This document shows positions 5,769 through 5,958 of a DNA stretch of 5,958 bases, piece by piece. The position numbers and the translations under genes are program-made. The stretch comes from an uncultured Clostridia bacterium (lineage in GTDB: Bacteria > Bacillota > Clostridia > Oscillospirales > Ruminococcaceae): NCBI GenBank assembly GCA_947175045.1, contig CAMWLH010000145.1, forward strand, positions 1 to 5,958. The letters run 5' to 3'. The notes beneath the pieces are model-generated. The model was not told the origin of the DNA and did no database searches. It saw only the letters and a program-made list of their open reading frames with translations. Every line of letters begins with the position of its first letter. Positions within the stretch are counted from its first letter, which is position 1.

Positions 5769-5804
5769 CTTGTTAGATTTTGCCGTCAATATTGTTATCG
5801 TCAT
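5747..5804. repeat. Imperfect long inverted repeat upstream of the methyltransferase operon
   Basis: Outer arms ATGACGATAA (5747-5756) and TTATCGTCAT (5795-5804) are perfect complements. Inside them, TTG-T-CGGCA (5760-5768) pairs with TGCCG-T-CAA (5781-5789) with one mismatch, around a 12-base loop. The whole could form a 58-base hairpin or cruciform with an asymmetric internal bulge. No T tract follows on either strand, so it is not a simple terminator. It could be an operator, a replication or transfer origin component, or an RNA leader structure. Confidence 0.6.
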
Positions 5805-5819
5805 AATTGCCTTATTGAG

Positions 5820-5850
5820 AAAAAAGCGGAGAACGTGTTCTGTTCTCCGC
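5820..5850 (-). terminator. Rho-independent terminator upstream of the methyltransferase operon
   Basis: GCGGAGAAC (5826-5834) and GTTCTCCGC (5842-5850) make a perfect 9-bp GC-rich stem with a 7-base loop. On the minus strand it is followed by six T (complement of A at 5820-5825). It would stop transcription entering from beyond 5850 and so insulates the operon, unless it acts as a regulated attenuator. Confidence 0.9.
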
Positions 5851-5958
5851 ATAAAAAGTTATTTGATGAATTTCGGGATTGACGGAATTGCACCGACTTT
5901 TACTAATTATCCCGATATATTTTTGATTTGGTAAAGTTGCCGAAATTATCACATATAT
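5851..5958 (-). other. Unassigned sequence before the terminator; possible gene end or structured RNA
   Basis: No gene can be assigned. One minus-strand frame is open from the edge to a TAG at 5905-5903 (about 17 codons, ending KIYRDN), which could be the tail of an off-window gene; another frame runs open through the terminator, making it less likely. The inverted repeat TCGGGAT (5873-5879) with ATCCCGA (5909-5915) encloses a second copy of the GTCGG...CCGTCAAT motif. The segment may be a 3' untranslated region or part of a small RNA. Confidence 0.35.

Noticed and set aside
5871..5900. Minus-strand GGTGCAATTCC, reminiscent of a cobalamin riboswitch box, and CCGTCAAT, reminiscent of a 16S rRNA segment
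   Set aside because: Only short strings match. The rest of the riboswitch core and any rRNA context are missing, and no cobalamin gene follows.
5694..5945. Nine-base direct repeat TTGCCGAAA at 5694-5702 and 5937-5945 as element attachment ends
   Set aside because: Too short, with no integrase nearby, and coding genes continue to the left of it; most likely chance.
1..5958. CRISPR array, tRNA or rRNA genes, insertion sequences
   Set aside because: No regularly spaced repeats, cloverleaf-like sequence, rRNA sequence or transposase was seen on either strand.

Overview
The window looks like the control and accessory end of an integrative or conjugative element, or a plasmid, from a Clostridia-like Bacillota host. 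This is inferred from several signs. Shine-Dalgarno sites are strong (GGGAGG/GGAGG types). A replication-initiator-type winged-helix protein, parA/parB and DUF6075 sit together, a combination familiar from clostridial elements. Beside them is a phage-like set made of a Dam-type methyltransferase, an XF1762-family protein and PAPS-reductase-like proteins. All genes are on the minus strand, so transcription runs from high to low coordinates. No integrase, relaxase or conjugation gene is in view, so the kind of element stays open.

The right end (5645-5958) has no confident gene. It holds a rho-independent terminator for minus-strand transcription (5820-5850), an imperfect long hairpin (5747-5804), and two opposed copies of a GTCGG...CCGTCAAT motif. 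A TATAAT box directly follows the hairpin in the minus-strand direction.

The first operon (5644 to 2718) encodes, in order: a phage-type DNA N6-adenine methyltransferase; an XF1762-family protein (Mom/GNAT-like fold, inferred); a small winged-helix protein; and two tandem PAPS-reductase-like PP-loop proteins. Junctions are a 1-bp gap, an 18-bp gap and two ATGA overlaps, so the five are almost certainly co-translated. The second PAPS-like copy carries SGGKDG where the first has SGGKDS. The mix of a base methyltransferase, a possible base acyl-modifier and two sulfur or adenylation-type enzymes is the best candidate here for an undescribed DNA-modification or anti-restriction cassette.

The second operon (2582 to 515) starts from a near-consensus sigma-A promoter (TTGACT-17-TATAAT) with a GTTAG/CTAAC inverted repeat at the likely transcription start. 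It encodes a DUF6075 protein, ParA and ParB, and ends at a perfect 11-bp stem terminator (453-488). Its job is probably segregation of the element.

At the left edge, a separate transcription unit starts a replication-initiator-like winged-helix protein (386 to beyond position 1). Its DNA-binding domain matches the stand-alone winged-helix protein of the first operon in layout, which suggests a domain duplication inside the element.
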